Below, one piece after another: positions 62,558 through 64,000 of a stretch of DNA of 64,000 bases; within the stretch, counting starts at the first letter, position 1, and the number at the start of each line of letters is the position of its first letter. This DNA comes from Cordylochernes scorpioides. Its lineage: Eukaryota; Arthropoda; Arachnida; Pseudoscorpiones; Chernetidae. The position numbers and the translations under genes are program-made. The stretch is taken from NCBI GenBank assembly GCA_030710605.1, contig CP092863.1:123845567-123909566 (forward strand), given 5' to 3'. Below the pieces are notes generated by a model. That model did not search any database. It was given only the letters and a program-made list of their open reading frames with translations, and had not been told where the DNA came from.

Positions 62558-63660
62558 TCAACAGGTTTCCTCTAGTGTATAGGGGATTTCATCAGATTGT
62601 TTGAGCAATGGAGGTCCTCTTTGGGTGTTTCGTCCTTTGGAAATATATCTGTGTACAGAACTCCAAGCTGCTGAGGAGACTTCTTGACAAAGGTTTATAT
62701 ATGATAGATGTTTTTTTCGTCTTGTCTCGGTTTTGAACCTGTTCTGATATGCTCTATAGAGCCCTTTGAAGAAGTTTCTAATGGCCGTTGATGTGCATTG
62801 CAAAAGGCGCCTTAAAGAAACTACTACATCAAGGAGATTTGCTAAGTCTTTGTTCCACCAAGGTTTTGAAGGTCTGTTGTCTTTCTGTTTCCTTTTCATG
62901 GATACGTTAGAGGTCTCTTGGAGGATCGTGGTAAGTACATGCACCACATCATTTATATCCTTGTGTGTTGATGCGATATGGAGACTGAATGTTGCAGAGA
63001 GGAGCCAAGGAATGTAGTGAAGGCGCTCTCCACGCACGTTGATTCAGCCCAGAATGTATCTTGCTCTGGGAATATTGTATCTTGGATTGTAGTAAGTATC
63101 GGTAGATGGTCTGTGAATGCCATGTCAGGGAGGCATGTTCTAGTTGCCCGGGCGGAACTGGAAGCCAAGGTTACATAGATGGAGGAAGACTGTTGCTCCA
63201 AGTGTAATGCATAGGAGCTCCCAGAAAGTGTAAATTGGTGAGCAGAGAAGATGATTCCAGACTAGCGCCTCGAACATCAAGAATTGCACCGAGACCCCAA
63301 GTAGGGAAAAATGGGCGTCCATGCCTAAAACACTTATTATGGTACATGTGGCAATAATGGATTCGAGGGTCGGTACAAAGTCATATTCTGCTATATCAAG
63401 GTGCCAGTAAGCTGAGCAAACTAAGAGGGCTTATTGGCCAAGCCAAACCATCGCAGCAGTGATGTTTGAGTCAACCTGTACAGGATGAAGAATAATCCCG
63501 AGGGGACGTAGTTACCAGGTGGCGCAATGTTTAAAATCTGCTGTTGGGCCATCTAAAGTTTCGGGGGAGTTCCTGAAGCAGGATTATGTTTTCTTGCTAT
63601 TTAGGAAAGTCCCAGAACATCTTCCGGTGATATTCTGAGGTTTGCCTGTAGAACTTTGAG
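62558..63660 (-). pseudogene. LINE endonuclease and linker remnant
   Basis: 62558-63037 is the endonuclease-RT linker (SKPWWNKDL, a common LINE string). 62953-63201 has MAFTDHLPILTTIQD (the SDHLPI motif). Near 63570 NIILLQELPRNF corresponds to the catalytic-Glu motif (LLQET). Confidence 0.7.
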
Positions 63661-64000
63661 GGGCTTAATCATAGTTTCTAATATTGGATATTAGTGCCTT
63701 AACCAAGGGACATGCGCGGGAGGTGGCTTGATGGGTTAGTGCTTCAAATGAGGCTTCTACCTTTTTGGAGCAGTTATGGAATTTCAATGTGTTGTTTGGG
63801 CATTCATATCCTGCTGTACCACACATATGGGCTTGGCAGGTCGAAGAGCGGTAGTTATAAACACAGCATCTGTATCACTTTTTTCAGAGAATAACTTTCC
63901 TCATAGCGATGTATTAGACTTGCGATTGGAATCTTATCATGTTGTTTCAGAGTCTTGGTGACGTCATCGTCCACTTCGACTGTGGTATAACCTTTTGGAT

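Larger units (their letters stand above)
60289..64000 (-). mobile_element. Decayed I/R1-group LINE with RNase H
   Basis: On the minus strand, in order from the right edge: endonuclease remnants (about 63660-62950), linker, RT remnants (about 62380-61760), post-RT segment (61367-61200), RNase H (61100-60700) and a cysteine motif CPHCQDEDQIVNLFIC (60488-60400). Frames are broken many times. The 5' end lies beyond the window. Possession of RNase H points to the I/R1/LOA group. Confidence 0.75.

Overview
The window is AT-rich nuclear DNA of an invertebrate animal, most likely an arthropod; the species cannot be named from the sequence. The evidence is intron-split animal genes, an IKK-type kinase fragment, nuclear tRNA genes (one with a tRNA-Tyr intron), several LINE clades, and mariner, hAT, Helitron, Copia-like and Gypsy-like elements. 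Host coding sequence is a small minority. It consists of three consecutive exons of an SLC13-type anion/dicarboxylate transporter on the minus strand (10758-10835, 6211-6318, 4426-4591) and one intact single-exon DDHD-domain phospholipase gene, probably a retrogene (35933-37690, minus). Almost everything else is transposable elements and tandem repeats, often inserted into one another.

Layout. 1-597: an open AT-rich reading frame running off the left edge. 4.4-10.8 kb: the SLC13 exons; the intron between the first two holds an LTR retrotransposon (6798-9105) with identical LTRs and a 5-bp TSD, which has replaced its protease, reverse transcriptase and RNase H with the 5' end of a host IKK kinase mRNA. 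11.4-13.4 kb: a ribozyme-bearing repeat, an assembly gap and a 180-bp satellite. 13.4-24.6 kb: Helitrons around a Jockey-like LINE (13896-17861) and a GC-rich Tx1/L1-like LINE (about 18.0-23.3 kb). 24.6-35.3 kb: MITEs, SINEs, hammerhead-like motifs, paired Helitrons around a U2 snRNA fragment, a 92-bp minisatellite split by an hAT element, and a Tc1-like MITE. 38.1-46.5 kb: a four-level nest, Helitron containing Copia containing Gypsy containing Helitron. 46.5-51.9 kb: a head-to-tail Helitron array with tRNA-derived units and two blocks of a 32-bp minisatellite. 52.1-58.9 kb: a complete LINE with a 16-bp TSD, a 2A-like motif in ORF1 and a mariner in its 3' region. 59.2-64.0 kb: decayed LINE sequence with an RNase H domain, plus another Helitron.

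The transposon proteins are mostly broken, so non-autonomous families dominate. The Helitrons are defined firmly by an exact empty-site test at 40994-41503. The most unusual system is the retrotransposon at 6798-9105, which resembles oncogene capture by a retrovirus but sits in an invertebrate Gypsy-type element. Also notable are Helitrons carrying a tRNA-Tyr gene or its 3' half, a Copia-like LTR that is a near-perfect palindrome, and hammerhead-ribozyme-like motifs in dispersed repeats.
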